Positions 9,050-17,924 of a stretch of 64,000 nucleotides of DNA are shown here, piece after piece. The notes beneath the pieces were generated by a model. That model did not search any database and was not told the DNA's origin. It worked only from the letters and a program-made list of their open reading frames with translations. The stretch is from Poriferisodalis sp965116245 (lineage in GTDB: Bacteria; Actinomycetota; Acidimicrobiia; Acidimicrobiales; Poriferisodalaceae). Position 1 is the stretch's first letter. The number at the start of each line of letters is the position of its first letter. Made by a program: the position numbers and the translations under genes. Where the stretch lies: the NCBI GenBank assembly GCA_965116245.1, contig OZ220497.1, positions 930,001 to 994,000 on the forward strand, in the 5' to 3' direction.

Positions 9050-9537
9050 CTGGAACACGTTTTGGTGCTCGCGGCTCACTGATGAGCGTGCATCTCGCCG
9101 ATTGGGAACGGCGACTGTTGGCAGAGATGGTGAATGAGCTACGCGCCAACCTGCTCAACCACACACCCGCACGCGATGGCGGCAGCGGGTTGGATGCATC
9201 GCTGCGGCGACTGTTTCCACCCGCCTACTTGAGTGATCCCGACCGCGACATTGAGTACCAGCGGCTGATGCGCGATGAACTGCTGGCTGAGCGACTAGAC
9301 CATCTGGACCTGCTGGACACCACGTTGGAAGCCGATCACCTCGACACCGATCAGATAACCGCATGGATGCAGGGCCTAAACGAACTGCGCCTTGTCATCG
9401 GCACACAACTTGACATTTCCGAAGAAGACGACCCCGCCAACATCGATCCGCACGATCCAACCCAACGACCCCGACTGCGCTACCACTACCTCGGCGGACT
9501 GCTCGCCGAACTCATCGACGCCGCGAATGCGACCTAG
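9046..9537 (+). CDS. DUF2017 family protein
   Basis: 163 aa, soluble and largely helical. Family features are an N-terminal ADWERRLLAEMVNELRANLL helix, the LFPPAY motif, and a C-terminal WMQGLNELRLVIGTQLDIS segment. The family is widespread in Actinobacteria directly downstream of clpS and has no established function; linkage suggests a role near Clp proteolysis. The GTG start overlaps the preceding small ORF by four bases. An internal ATG at 9082 is a weaker alternative because it would trim the conserved N-terminus. Confidence 0.88.
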   Translation: MTGTRFGARGSLMSVHLADWERRLLAEMVNELRANLLNHTPARDGGSGLDASLRRLFPPAYLSDPDRDIEYQRLMRDELLAERLDHLDLLDTTLEADHLDTDQITAWMQGLNELRLVIGTQLDISEEDDPANIDPHDPTQRPRLRYHYLGGLLAELIDAANAT

Positions 9538-9550
9538 CCTGAGAAGCACT

Positions 9551-9623
9551 GCCCCCATCGTCTAGCGGCCAAGGACACCGGCCTTTCACGCCGGCGGCAC
9601 GGGTTCGAATCCCGTTGGGGGTG
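9551..9623 (+). tRNA. tRNA-Glu (TTC)
   Basis: 73 nt cloverleaf. Acceptor GCCCCCA pairs with TGGGGGT (first pair G-U), the T arm is ACGGG-TTCGAAT-CCCGT, and the anticodon loop contains TTC. The 3' CCA is not encoded. Confidence 0.97.
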
Positions 9624-9630
9624 CTGGCGG

Positions 9631-10167
9631 CTACCGGCCCGCTGCCAGCGCCGCGCAGACTGCCCGCTCGGCTTCGTAACTCAGCGCTTTCATAGCATCG
9701 GCGATGTCCCACCAAGCCACCTCATCAACCTCGCTGGGATCGCCCACGAGCTGCTCAGGAATCTGGGTTGGAACCATTGCGTAGAAAAACACCAGCTTCG
9801 GCACGCGGTCGGCAATCAAATAACTGATCGGGTGCGGTGCGGACGTTATTGCGCACCTCACGCCGGTCTCTTCACGCACCTCCCGTAGCGCTGCTTGCTC
9901 CCAGGACTCCTGCAGGTTGAGGTGACCCTTGGGCAGCGACCAGTCGTCATAGCGGGGTCGGTGAACCACCAGGACAGCGCCAGCATCGCAGACCACGCCC
10001 CCAGCGGCACGCTCGGCGGAAGCGCTCAACCTGCTACCTCGGTGCGTAGTCGGATACCGTCCACGGTTCGTGTCTAGCGTGTCTGAACTGGAAGGCGAAC
10101 CAGCGCTCACCGGCAGAGGCAGCAGGAACGCTTTAGGTATCGGCGAAATAGGGGACACTGGAGGCAC
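9631..10167 (-). CDS. Nudix hydrolase
   Basis: 178 aa. The Nudix box is complete: G at GHLNLQESWEQ, then ALREVREETGVRC (the GX5EX7REUXEEXGU pattern), so pyrophosphohydrolase activity on a nucleoside diphosphate-linked substrate is expected. The first 45 residues are Pro/Ser-rich and may be untranslated if an internal GTG is used. The C-terminal part (PSEVDEVAWWDIADAMKALS) resembles actinobacterial MutT4-like or diadenosine-polyphosphate hydrolases; the substrate cannot be read. It is divergent from the LLM gene with only 3 bp between the GTG and ATG starts, so the two promoters overlap the opposite coding regions. Confidence 0.9.
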   Translation of the reverse strand: MPPVSPISPIPKAFLLPLPVSAGSPSSSDTLDTNRGRYPTTHRGSRLSASAERAAGGVVCDAGAVLVVHRPRYDDWSLPKGHLNLQESWEQAALREVREETGVRCAITSAPHPISYLIADRVPKLVFFYAMVPTQIPEQLVGDPSEVDEVAWWDIADAMKALSYEAERAVCAALAAGR

Positions 10168-10170
10168 CTG

Positions 10171-11253
10171 ATGGACTTAGGAGTGTGCATCGCATCGCAT
10201 ATCGGCGACCTGGGCTACGTCTCACGTGCTGAGGAACTCGGATACACCCACGCGTGGTTCGCCGACAGTCACATGCTGTGGTCAGATTGCTACGCCACCT
10301 TGGCACTGGCAGCTCAACGCACCAGCACAATCCAACTCGGAACCGGAGTGTCAGTCTCAGGCACACGGCCAGCGCCGGTTACCGCTGCGTCCATCGCCAC
10401 TATCAACGCGCTCGCTCCCGGGCGAACGTTTCTGGGCATTGGCACTGGCAACACCGCCATGCGGATCATGGGCCAAAAGCCCCAACGCATAGCCGAATTC
10501 GACCGCTATTTGGCCGCACTGCGTCCATTGCTGCGAGGCGAGGAAGCACTGCACTACTTCGGCGGCAATGTCCAGCCGATTCGCCACATCATGCCAGACG
10601 CTGGCTTCGTCAACTTTGATGATGCGATACCGCTGTATGTGTCAGGTTTCGGGCCGCGCTCGCTGGGCCTGGCGGGTCGCTATGGCGATGGCGCAGTGCT
10701 GTCAGTGCCGCCTGATGGGTCCGCCACAGCGCGCGTATGGGAGCACATCGAGCAAGGCGCGACTGAAGGCGGGCGCAGCATTGACCGCAGCCAATACCTT
10801 ATGTGCTCGCTCACGACGATCGTGGTGTTAGATGAGGGCGAGACGCTGGCTAGCCAGCGCGAGCGCGTCCACCACGAGGCGGGTGCATTCGCAATGGCGT
10901 CTTTGCACTATTCATATGACCAGTATCGACAGTACGGCAGGCCGCCGGGCGCTCGCTTGGAAGCAGTCTGGGACGAGTACTGCGCCACGCTTGACGATGC
11001 GGATCCCGAGCGCATCCACCAGCGGATCCATGCAGGGCACAACTGCTGGGTGCTGCCCGAAGAGGCTCGCTTCTTGACAGACGAACTCATTGACGCAACC
11101 TGCATCGTCGGCACGGCCGACCAAGTCACACAGCGGTTGGCCGACCTAGACGAGCGAGGGATCGACCAGATCATGATCCTGCCCAACTTCGACCCTCGCT
11201 ACGAAGTGCTGGAGCGCGTGGGGCGCGAGATCATTCCTCGGTTGAGTCAGTAG
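10171..11253 (+). CDS. LLM-class (F420/flavin-dependent) oxidoreductase
   Basis: 360 aa TIM-barrel protein of the luciferase-like monooxygenase family. Family features are AEELGYTHAWFADSHML near residue 20, IQLGTGVSVSGTRPAPVTAA, and the GRTFLGIGTGNTAMRIMG loop that binds the cofactor phosphate in F420-dependent members. F420 is more likely than FMN because of that loop and the actinobacterial host, but this is inference. The substrate is unknown. It is divergent from the Nudix gene and upstream of rpmB. Confidence 0.9.
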   Translation: MDLGVCIASHIGDLGYVSRAEELGYTHAWFADSHMLWSDCYATLALAAQRTSTIQLGTGVSVSGTRPAPVTAASIATINALAPGRTFLGIGTGNTAMRIMGQKPQRIAEFDRYLAALRPLLRGEEALHYFGGNVQPIRHIMPDAGFVNFDDAIPLYVSGFGPRSLGLAGRYGDGAVLSVPPDGSATARVWEHIEQGATEGGRSIDRSQYLMCSLTTIVVLDEGETLASQRERVHHEAGAFAMASLHYSYDQYRQYGRPPGARLEAVWDEYCATLDDADPERIHQRIHAGHNCWVLPEEARFLTDELIDATCIVGTADQVTQRLADLDERGIDQIMILPNFDPRYEVLERVGREIIPRLSQ

Positions 11254-11306
11254 CCTTGTCTCCCGCTGTAACGCACACCCACGTTGGGCCATCTGTAGGG
11301 AACCTC

Positions 11307-11543
11307 ATGAGCAACATCTGCCAAGTCACTGGCCGTCGGCCGCATTCAGGCTTCAGCGTGTCTCACTCTCATCGTCGGACCAAACGCTGGTTCAAGCCGA
11401 ATATTCAGCGAAAGCGATTCTGGGTCCCCAACGAAGGACGTTGGGTCTCGCTGACCGTCAGCGCAAAGGGCATCAAGACAATCAACAAACGCGGCATTGA
11501 ATCGGTGGTAGCTGAGCTGCGCCGACGTGGGGAGAAAATCTGA
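11307..11543 (+). CDS. rpmB: 50S ribosomal protein L28 (zinc-free type)
   Basis: 78 aa. The ATG at 11307 is preceded by TAGGG. The sequence MSNICQVTGRRPHSGFSVSH keeps one of the two N-terminal cysteines, so the Zn-binding CxxC pair is absent, as in E. coli L28 and in the alternative L28 that mycobacteria make under zinc limitation. VSAKGIKTINKRGIE and the AELRRRGEKI end are typical. It is coupled to rpmG through a TGATG overlap. No Zur-like palindrome was seen in the 50 bp upstream. Confidence 0.97.
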   Translation: MSNICQVTGRRPHSGFSVSHSHRRTKRWFKPNIQRKRFWVPNEGRWVSLTVSAKGIKTINKRGIESVVAELRRRGEKI

Positions 11544-11707
11544 TGCCAAAAAGCGACAAGCGTCCCGTCATCAAGCTGAAGTCCACGGAGGGCACCGGCT
11601 TCACGTACTCCACTCGCAAGAACAAGACAAATACTCGTGACCGTCTTGAGCTGCGCAAATACGACCCGGTGCTGCGGCGCCACGTCATTTTCCGAGAAGA
11701 ACGCTGA
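11543..11707 (+). CDS. rpmG: 50S ribosomal protein L33 (zinc-free type)
   Basis: 54 aa. The ATG shares its A with the rpmB stop. The protein contains STEGTGFTYSTRKNK and LRKYDPVLRRHVIFREER and no cysteine, so it is the C-minus form. In mycobacteria the equivalent rpmB-rpmG pair is the zinc-starvation set; here no zinc-type copy lies nearby. Confidence 0.97.
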   Translation: MPKSDKRPVIKLKSTEGTGFTYSTRKNKTNTRDRLELRKYDPVLRRHVIFREER

Positions 11708-11715
11708 GTCTCCGG

Positions 11716-11785
11716 GGCCGAATCTCATGGGACGAGTAGTCTGGGCCGAGTCTCCTAGGCCGAGTTTCCTAGGCCGAGTCTCATA
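11716..11785. repeat. Tandem repeat, 5 x 14 bp
   Basis: Five consecutive 14 bp units of the form GGCCGAGTCTCCTA directly after the rpmG stop; units 3 and 4 differ by one base. No stem followed by a T-run is present, so this is not a standard terminator. Confidence 0.85.
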
Positions 11786-11891
11786 GAGAGTACGCTGAGT
11801 TCTCACTGCAGCCGCCACATCTGAACAAACCCCAGATCCAGCCCAGTTCGAATAGCACCGGTGCTCTCCAGCACGACGTAGTTGCTAGGCC

Positions 11892-13163
11892 GTGTCTGAA
11901 CCCCGTATGACCACAACACGACCAGCTCGCCTGAGTCTGCGGGCGGCTCGACGCCTCGCAATCGGAGCGCAGGGACTAGCGGCGCCATTGCCGCCTGGAC
12001 GACTGGACGCTCGACATTTGCGGCAAGCCATGAACCGCATGAGCCTGCTTCAGATAGACGCCGTCAACGCGTTGGCACGCTCGCACTTGCTGGTTCTTCG
12101 CTCCCGCATCGGAGGTACGCACGACTCTGTGGCGAAGCTGCTTGGACGGGCGTCGTACTCCCGCCGGTCGACCACTCGTGAGCTGACGGAGTACTGGGGC
12201 CATGAAGCGTCGTTCGTGCGTGTGGCTGATTGGCCCCTGTTCGGCTGGCGAATGCGCCGGGGAGCAGCCGGAGACATGTGGAGTGGTTACGCGCGCTTCG
12301 GTCAAACCAATCAACCCAACATCAAGGCAACGCTCGCGTGGCTGGACTGCAACGGTCCCGCAACAAGCGCAGAGCTGGACGCCGCAATGGGTTGGGGAAC
12401 CGGCGTGCGCGGCCCCTGGGGCACGCGCAGCAACGGCAAGCTGGCACTGGCGTGGCTGTTCTGGGTCGGTCGCGTTGGAGTCGCCGAGCGCATCGGCTTC
12501 GTTCGCCGCTACGACGTCATTGAGCGAGTACTACCAAGTGCGACGATCAACAAAGTCGTAAGCGAACCTGACGCGCACCGGACACTGCTGGCTAGCGCAG
12601 CGAGATGCCTGGGTGTAGCCACTGCCGATGATCTCATCGACTACCACCGGCTCCCCAAGCGAATCGCGCCAGATCGCATAGCGGAGCTTGTCGAGGACGG
12701 TCAACTCTGCGAGGTCATGGTGCAGGGTTGGAACCGCCCCGGCTACGTCGACGCGCAACAACGATTAACTCGGCGGCGGTCGCGTTCCATGCTGCTGAGC
12801 CCGTTTGACCCCTTGGTGTGGCACCGCCCCCGCGCTGAAAGGCTATTTTCCTTCCGCTATCGCATAGAGATTTACACGCCCAAGTCGAAGCGGCGCTACG
12901 GCTACTTCGTGATGCCGTTCTTGCACGACGACGCGCTAGTAGCGCGCTTGGACGTGCGCTTCGACCGGGAGAGGGGCCGATTAGATGTCCCGGCGAGCTG
13001 GGCGGAACCAGAATCATGGCCCAATGGCAACCAAGCGCAAGCAGATGCTCTCGGGGCTCTGGCAGCAGAACTGCGCGCACTTTCAAGGTGGTGCGGGGGC
13101 GATGGAGTCTCGGTATCGCCTCGCGGGAATCTTGCCGAGCGCTTGCGCGCGGCGTTGAACTGA
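11892..13163 (+). CDS. YcaQ-family winged-helix DNA glycosylase-like protein
   Basis: 423 aa (GTG 11892; an ATG at 11907 is an equally good start). The family signature is present: LLQIDAVNALARSHLLVLRS with the QxD motif used by E. coli YcaQ/AlkX, followed by ELTEYWGHEASFVRVADWPL. The middle has winged-helix segments (residues about 145-215). The C-terminal third contains SPFDPLVWHRPRAERLFSF and the GYFVMPFLHDD strand typical of the fold. Family members unhook interstrand crosslinks and remove bulky N7-alkyl bases; activity here is inferred from the motif. It is monocistronic, ahead of two tRNAs. Confidence 0.88.
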   Translation: MSEPRMTTTRPARLSLRAARRLAIGAQGLAAPLPPGRLDARHLRQAMNRMSLLQIDAVNALARSHLLVLRSRIGGTHDSVAKLLGRASYSRRSTTRELTEYWGHEASFVRVADWPLFGWRMRRGAAGDMWSGYARFGQTNQPNIKATLAWLDCNGPATSAELDAAMGWGTGVRGPWGTRSNGKLALAWLFWVGRVGVAERIGFVRRYDVIERVLPSATINKVVSEPDAHRTLLASAARCLGVATADDLIDYHRLPKRIAPDRIAELVEDGQLCEVMVQGWNRPGYVDAQQRLTRRRSRSMLLSPFDPLVWHRPRAERLFSFRYRIEIYTPKSKRRYGYFVMPFLHDDALVARLDVRFDRERGRLDVPASWAEPESWPNGNQAQADALGALAAELRALSRWCGGDGVSVSPRGNLAERLRAALN

Positions 13164-13238
13164 GCGCACTAGCGGGACGGCAGATGTGCGGCGGCGCTGA
13201 TTGCGGAGTGCGGTGGCTATCGTAGCTGCGCTTGCAGT

Positions 13239-13277
13239 GACACAGACTCAGGACACAGACTTGGGACACAGACCTAA
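13239..13277. repeat. Tandem repeat, 3 x 13 bp
   Basis: Three units of GACACAGACTCAG type, followed at once by a second pair built on ATCCTGTGC. It occupies the 190 bp gap between the YcaQ-family gene and the tRNA-Asp gene and may overlap the tRNA promoter. No other feature is visible in this gap. Confidence 0.75.
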
Positions 13278-13353
13278 TCCTGTGCGCCTGATCCTGTGCA
13301 ACAGTGCAAGCGCAATGAAATGAAATCAATAGCAGTGAAATGCAATTTCACAA

Positions 13354-13428
13354 GGTCCCGTGGTGAAGTCTGGAGTTCACGCTGGCCTGTCAAGCCAGAG
13401 GTCGCGGGTTCAAATCCCGTCGGGACCG
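13354..13428 (+). tRNA. tRNA-Asp (GTC)
   Basis: 75 nt. Acceptor GGTCCCG pairs perfectly with CGGGACC, the anticodon loop CTGTCAA gives GTC, and the T arm is GCGGGTTCAAATCCCGT. The discriminator is G and CCA is not encoded. Confidence 0.97.
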
Positions 13429-13429
13429 C

Positions 13430-13502
13430 GGTCGGGTAGCTCAGTTGGCAGAGCGCGCGCCTGAAAAGCGTGAGGTCACCGGATCGACGCCGGTCCCGAC
13501 CA
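13430..13502 (+). tRNA. tRNA-Phe (GAA)
   Basis: 73 nt, 1 bp after tRNA-Asp, so the two are probably co-transcribed. Acceptor GGTCGGG pairs with CCCGACC and the anticodon loop CTGAAAA gives GAA. The T loop reads ATCGACG, with A in place of the usual first T. CCA is not encoded. Confidence 0.95.
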
Positions 13503-13556
13503 CTGATAAGCGCGGGCCATGTGTACCCGGGTCATCAACACCCAGGGCGACACTCC

Positions 13557-14972
13557 TCAGCGACGGGTGACCCGGTCCTCTCGAGCAGCTTGAGCAACTG
13601 CGGTAGCTACCGCAGGCACCACTGAACGGTCGAACGCCGTTGGGATTACCAGGTCGGGGCAGAGATCGTCGCTGGACACGGCGGCCGCGATTGCTTCAGC
13701 GGCCGCGATCTTCATGTTCTCAGTGATGTCGGTTGCGCCAGCATCGAAAGCACCACGGAAAATCCCGGGAAACGCCAGCACATTGTTGATCTGGTTCGGG
13801 TAGTCGCTGCGGCCCGTAGCTACCACAGCGGCTATATCGCCGATGGCGTCGGGCAAAATCTCCGGGTCCGGATTCGCCATAGCGAACACGATCGGTCGCT
13901 GCGCCATAGCTGCCACATCCTCGCGCGAGATGAGGCCAGGCCCGCTGAGACCGAGAAATACGTCTGCACCCACCATGGCATCTGACACTGTTCCGACCAC
14001 GCGCTCGGTGTTGGTGTTGGCGGCCAACCACTCCTTTGCGTGGTTTAGGTCGGACCGTCCCGGGTGGATGGTGCCCTGGCGGTCGCAAGCAATTACGTCG
14101 CCGATACCGGCGCCCAGGAGGATCTTGGCCGTGGCTACTCCGGCTGCGCCCGCGCCCAAGATGACACAACGAAGGTGAGCCAGTTCCTTGCCGACAAGTC
14201 GCACTGAGTTTTCAAGGGCCGCTAAGGCAACTACTGCAGTGCCGTGCTGGTCGTCGTGGAAGACGGGTATATCCAGCGCTGCACGCAGTGCCTCTTCAAC
14301 TTCGAACGCTCCAGGGGCCGCGACGTCCTCCAAGTTGATCCCGCCGAACGTTGGCGCGAGTCGAATCACCGTTTCTACGATCTCTGCAGGCGTGCTGACG
14401 TCTAGGCATATCGGGAAGGCGTCTACGCCAGCGAATTCCTTGAACAGCAGCGCTTTGCCCTCCATGACCGGCATTGCTGCTGCAGGGCCAATGTCACCCA
14501 GACCGAGCACCGCAGTGCCGTCGGTGACAATGGCGACGGTGTTGCCTTTGATGGTCAGGTCGTGAACCCGCTCTGGCTCATCCGCAATCGCCCGGCACAC
14601 GCGAGCTACACCCGGCGTGTAGGCCATAGACAAGTCGTCGGCACCGCGCAGCGGGATCCGGTTTACCGTCTCCAGCTTGCCCCCCGCATGCAACTCAAAC
14701 GTGCGGTCCAGCGCCGCTAGCACGGTGATGCCCTCCAGGCCATTCACTGCGGCGCAGATCCGATCTATGTGTTGCTCGCTTGAGGCGTCGACCACGATGT
14801 GCTGGCGCAGCGTGCCCTGCGTGATTGTGAACCCGTCCAGGCTCTGGATATTGCCGCCTACATCTCCAATGGCTGTACATAGGCGCCCAAGCGTGCCGGG
14901 CTGGTGAGCCAACTCGACTTCAAGGGTGGCCGAATAGGCGGCGGTGGGGCGAGACTCTGCGGTTACGGTCAT
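13557..14972 (-). CDS. NAD-dependent malic enzyme with N-terminal ACT domain
   Basis: 471 aa. It decarboxylates malate to pyruvate. An ACT domain (about residues 14-90, starting AYSATLEVELAHQPGTLGRL) suggests allosteric control by a small ligand. The catalytic domain shows MAYTPGVARVC, the lysine loop MEGKALLFKEFAGVDA and the metal site VFHDDQHGTA. The NAD fold is seen at VILGAGAAGVATAKILLGAG, and MANPDPEI and NQINNVLAFPG are family motifs. It is the short bacterial form without a phosphotransacetylase domain. The ATG follows CAGGAG. It lies 49 bp after the purM stop and could be read through from the purine operon. Confidence 0.94.
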   Translation of the reverse strand: MTVTAESRPTAAYSATLEVELAHQPGTLGRLCTAIGDVGGNIQSLDGFTITQGTLRQHIVVDASSEQHIDRICAAVNGLEGITVLAALDRTFELHAGGKLETVNRIPLRGADDLSMAYTPGVARVCRAIADEPERVHDLTIKGNTVAIVTDGTAVLGLGDIGPAAAMPVMEGKALLFKEFAGVDAFPICLDVSTPAEIVETVIRLAPTFGGINLEDVAAPGAFEVEEALRAALDIPVFHDDQHGTAVVALAALENSVRLVGKELAHLRCVILGAGAAGVATAKILLGAGIGDVIACDRQGTIHPGRSDLNHAKEWLAANTNTERVVGTVSDAMVGADVFLGLSGPGLISREDVAAMAQRPIVFAMANPDPEILPDAIGDIAAVVATGRSDYPNQINNVLAFPGIFRGAFDAGATDITENMKIAAAEAIAAAVSSDDLCPDLVIPTAFDRSVVPAVATAVAQAAREDRVTRR

Positions 14973-15021
14973 CGTGCTCCTGCGTGCGTGCAGCGTCGGC
15001 AGCGTATTGGCAAACGAACAG

Positions 15022-16089
15022 TCAGTTACGCTGCCGACGCTCAGGGCCGACTACATAAGCAGCGCCGCCACCGGGTCGGATCTCTCCAACAACCCAAGCG
15101 TCATGACCATGAGCGTTAGCCGTTTCGATGGCATTGTCGGCGTTTGATGTCGGGATTGCCACTATCATGCCGATTCCGAGATTGAACACTTGTTCCATCT
15201 CGGTTTGAGCTACCGGACCGGTGCTAGCGATGTGGTCGAAGATGGCGGGCACTGGCCAAGTTCCACGCCGCAGCAATGCGTCGGCGCCTGGGCTCAGCAT
15301 TCGTGCCACGTTTGCTGTTAGCCCTCCACCGGTGATGTGGGCGGCGCCACGCGCATCGCAATCGCTGAACATGGCTAGCACTGCCGGGGCATATATGACT
15401 GATGGCCGCAGCAGCTCATCGCCCAGCGCGTGATCGGCGCCTGGCCAAGCAGGCGCTGCCAGCCCAAAGGCACTGAGTGACTTACCGCAAAGAACACGGC
15501 GTGCGAGGCTGTAGCCGTTGCAGCGCAGTCCATCTGAAGCTAGCCCTACTAGCGCGAGCGGGTCACCCACCAGCGGCTCCGGCAACTGTTGCCGGTCCGC
15601 TACCCCGACGACGAAGCCAGCAATGTCATATTCGCCAGGCGCAAGCGAGTCTGGGTGTTCGGCCAATTCGCCGCCGACTAGAGCGCAGCCAGCGGTGCGG
15701 CATCCTGCGGCGAGACCCTCCACGATGGCCTCCGCTGTGTCGGGGTCGAGACTTCCTGCAGTGATTTGGTCGTGGAACAGCAACGGCTGTGCTGCGAGCG
15801 TTACGATGTCGTCAACACACATGGCTACGACATCAATACCAATCGTGTCCCATCGCCCGAGCGCGGCGGCAATCAGCGGTTTGGTGCCCGCGCCGTCATT
15901 AGCGCTCACCAGCACCGGATCGCGGAAACCGCGCGGCAGTGCCGTGACCGCCCCGAACGAGCCAATGTCGCTCAGCACTTCGGGGCGGTAGGTACTGCGC
16001 GCAAGTGGCGTCAGACGCCGCACCGCTTCGTCCGCCGCGGCAACATTGACCCCAGCGGTTGCGTAAGTCTGGTTGGTGGTCGGGTTCAT
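15022..16089 (-). CDS. purM: Phosphoribosylformylglycinamidine cyclo-ligase (AIR synthetase)
   Basis: 355 aa. It converts FGAM to AIR with ATP, step 5 of purine synthesis. The ATP-binding family motif DGAGTKPLIA and the segment IGIDVVAMCVDDIVTLAAQP, both typical of PurM, are present, as is the Gly-rich GGELAEHPDSLAPGEYDIAG loop. C-terminally, HITGGGLTANVARMLSPG and the VFNLGIGMIVAIP strand are typical. Its ATG overlaps the purF stop (ATGA), so the two are coupled. Confidence 0.96.
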   Translation of the reverse strand: MNPTTNQTYATAGVNVAAADEAVRRLTPLARSTYRPEVLSDIGSFGAVTALPRGFRDPVLVSANDGAGTKPLIAAALGRWDTIGIDVVAMCVDDIVTLAAQPLLFHDQITAGSLDPDTAEAIVEGLAAGCRTAGCALVGGELAEHPDSLAPGEYDIAGFVVGVADRQQLPEPLVGDPLALVGLASDGLRCNGYSLARRVLCGKSLSAFGLAAPAWPGADHALGDELLRPSVIYAPAVLAMFSDCDARGAAHITGGGLTANVARMLSPGADALLRRGTWPVPAIFDHIASTGPVAQTEMEQVFNLGIGMIVAIPTSNADNAIETANAHGHDAWVVGEIRPGGGAAYVVGPERRQRN

Positions 16090-17924
16090 CTGCTGATGGG
16101 TGCCGCTACGCCAGCAGGCTGAGCACTGCCAATTGCGATCAGCGACCGGCTCGGCTCATGATCGGAGTCGGCAATGGCGCTAGCTCGTGGCAGCTCACCG
16201 ACCTCCACCGGATAATCGCCAGTCAGACAGGCATGACAGAAGCCGCCACCGGGCACCCCTGTGGCGTCAATGAGCTGATCCAGGTTCAGATAAGTCAACG
16301 AGTCGACTCCCAGATAAGCCTCAATCTCGGCCAGGCTGCGATTAGCGGCAAGCAGATCCTCTAAGGCACCGGTGTCCATGCCATAGAAACACGGCCAGCG
16401 ATACGGAGGCGAAGAGATACGTAGATGCACCTGCGAGGCGCCAGCGCTTCGCAACATGTCGACGATTGAGCGTGTAGTCGTGCCTCGCACAATCGAATCG
16501 TCAACCACAACTAGCCGACGGCCCTCAATGTTGGAACTAATTGGATTCAGCTTCGTTCGCACGCCCAGGGATCGGACGTGTTGGTTCGGAGCGATGAAGG
16601 TGCGGCCGATATACCGATTCTTGACCAAGCCGTCTCCGTAGGCGATGCCGCTGGCACGTGCATAGCCCTGCGCTGCTGGAATACCGGACTCGGGCACGGG
16701 CATTACCAAATCGGCATCAACCGGTGAATTTTCGGCCAGGTGGACACCCATGCGCTGACGGGCAGTATGCACGTTCTGGCCAGCCAAGGTCGTATCGGGG
16801 CGCGAGAAGTAGACGAATTCAAAGACACACAGATGCGAAGCCAACCCAGCAGAAATTGGCCCGGCGCCCGCTGCCGCTTCGCCGTCAAACGGCCATAGCG
16901 AGCGGCAGCCAGCAGCGTCAATTACGATCATTTCGCCTGGACGAACCTCGCGTTCGAACGTTGCGCCGACAACCTCCAGCGCCGGGTTCTCCGATGCCAA
17001 CGCCCAACCGCCACCACGCTGTCCGCCGAACTGCTCGCCAATTTGCCCACCAAGCTGATCATGGCCGTTGCCAGAGGTGCTGGACCGAACCATGCCAACC
17101 TCGGACGTACCAGACTGGGGGGCACCAGACTGGGGGGCACCGGACTGGGCCTCGTCAAAACGGCCAAGACACAATGGCCAGATGCCATGAGGATCGCGAA
17201 CTCCTATCAGGCGATCGCGGTCGGAGACCACAAACGTAAAGCCGCCGCGCAAACGAGGCAGCACGTGGACTAAGGCCTCAGTAACCGCATCGCGCGGATG
17301 TGGCCGAGCTGTTGGCGGGCAAGTGCGTATGCGCTGAGCAATTAGTTCGGCCACCAAATCGCTGTCGCTGGTGACCGTGCCGTCAAGCATTCCCGATACG
17401 GCCGAGAGTTCCGCCGTGTTGGTGAGATTCCCGTTATGGCCAAGTGCAAACTCCGTGCCGTCAAGCTCTCGGTAGAACGGTTGTGCTGCACGCCACGAAC
17501 TTGACCCCGTCGTGGAGTACCGGGTGTGACCAATAGCCAAGTCGCCCGTCAGCCCCGCCAGCACGCGGTCGTCGAAGGCGCTCGCCACCAAGCCCATGTC
17601 CTTCACAACCGTGATGTGGTGGCCATCGGACACGGCTATGCCAGCCGATTCCTGTCCTCGATGCTGTAGCGCGTACAACGCGAGGTAGCTCAGATGAGCA
17701 ACCGGGCCTCCAGGCAGGTAGACGCCAAAAACTCCGCAGGCCTCGCGGGGTTTACGGATCTCGATACCCCTATCTGGGCCCTTACCTGGGCTGTTCTCTG
17801 GTCTCTCATCTGGGTCCAGCTCTGTGCTATCCAGCGATGTGCTATCCAGCGCCGTGCTATCCAGCGCCGTGCTGGCCAACTCTGTGCCGTCCAGCGCCGG
17901 GCTAGTCCCAGGCGTGCCGGTCAT
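16086..17924 (-). CDS. purF: Amidophosphoribosyltransferase with long repeat-bearing propeptide
   Basis: 612 aa; usual length is about 470-520. It commits PRPP to purine synthesis. The nucleophile Cys63 lies in REACGVFGVYLPGG, so the part to be cleaved off is 62 residues and contains four tandem five-residue units of ALDST type. The glutaminase site LQHRGQESAGIAV and the phosphoribosyl loop RLVVVDDSIVRGTTTR are intact. Cysteines in HLCVFEF, WPCFYG and GFCHACLTGDYP match the 4Fe-4S ligands of Bacillus PurF. A second, Gln/Gly/Ser-rich insertion of about 40 residues (SGAPQSGAPQSGT) separates PLCLGRF from GWALASENPAL. The start overlaps the purL stop (ATGA). Confidence 0.96.
   Translation of the reverse strand: MTGTPGTSPALDGTELASTALDSTALDSTSLDSTELDPDERPENSPGKGPDRGIEIRKPREACGVFGVYLPGGPVAHLSYLALYALQHRGQESAGIAVSDGHHITVVKDMGLVASAFDDRVLAGLTGDLAIGHTRYSTTGSSSWRAAQPFYRELDGTEFALGHNGNLTNTAELSAVSGMLDGTVTSDSDLVAELIAQRIRTCPPTARPHPRDAVTEALVHVLPRLRGGFTFVVSDRDRLIGVRDPHGIWPLCLGRFDEAQSGAPQSGAPQSGTSEVGMVRSSTSGNGHDQLGGQIGEQFGGQRGGGWALASENPALEVVGATFEREVRPGEMIVIDAAGCRSLWPFDGEAAAGAGPISAGLASHLCVFEFVYFSRPDTTLAGQNVHTARQRMGVHLAENSPVDADLVMPVPESGIPAAQGYARASGIAYGDGLVKNRYIGRTFIAPNQHVRSLGVRTKLNPISSNIEGRRLVVVDDSIVRGTTTRSIVDMLRSAGASQVHLRISSPPYRWPCFYGMDTGALEDLLAANRSLAEIEAYLGVDSLTYLNLDQLIDATGVPGGGFCHACLTGDYPVEVGELPRASAIADSDHEPSRSLIAIGSAQPAGVAAPISR

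Noticed and set aside
9046..9081. Truncating the DUF2017 protein to ATG 9082
   Set aside because: Family members start with a basic segment before the first helix, which the GTG at 9046 supplies, and the GTGA overlap supports it.
11716..11785. CRISPR-like repeats
   Set aside because: Units are directly contiguous with no spacers, shorter than 20 bp, and no cas genes are present. The same holds for the other arrays.
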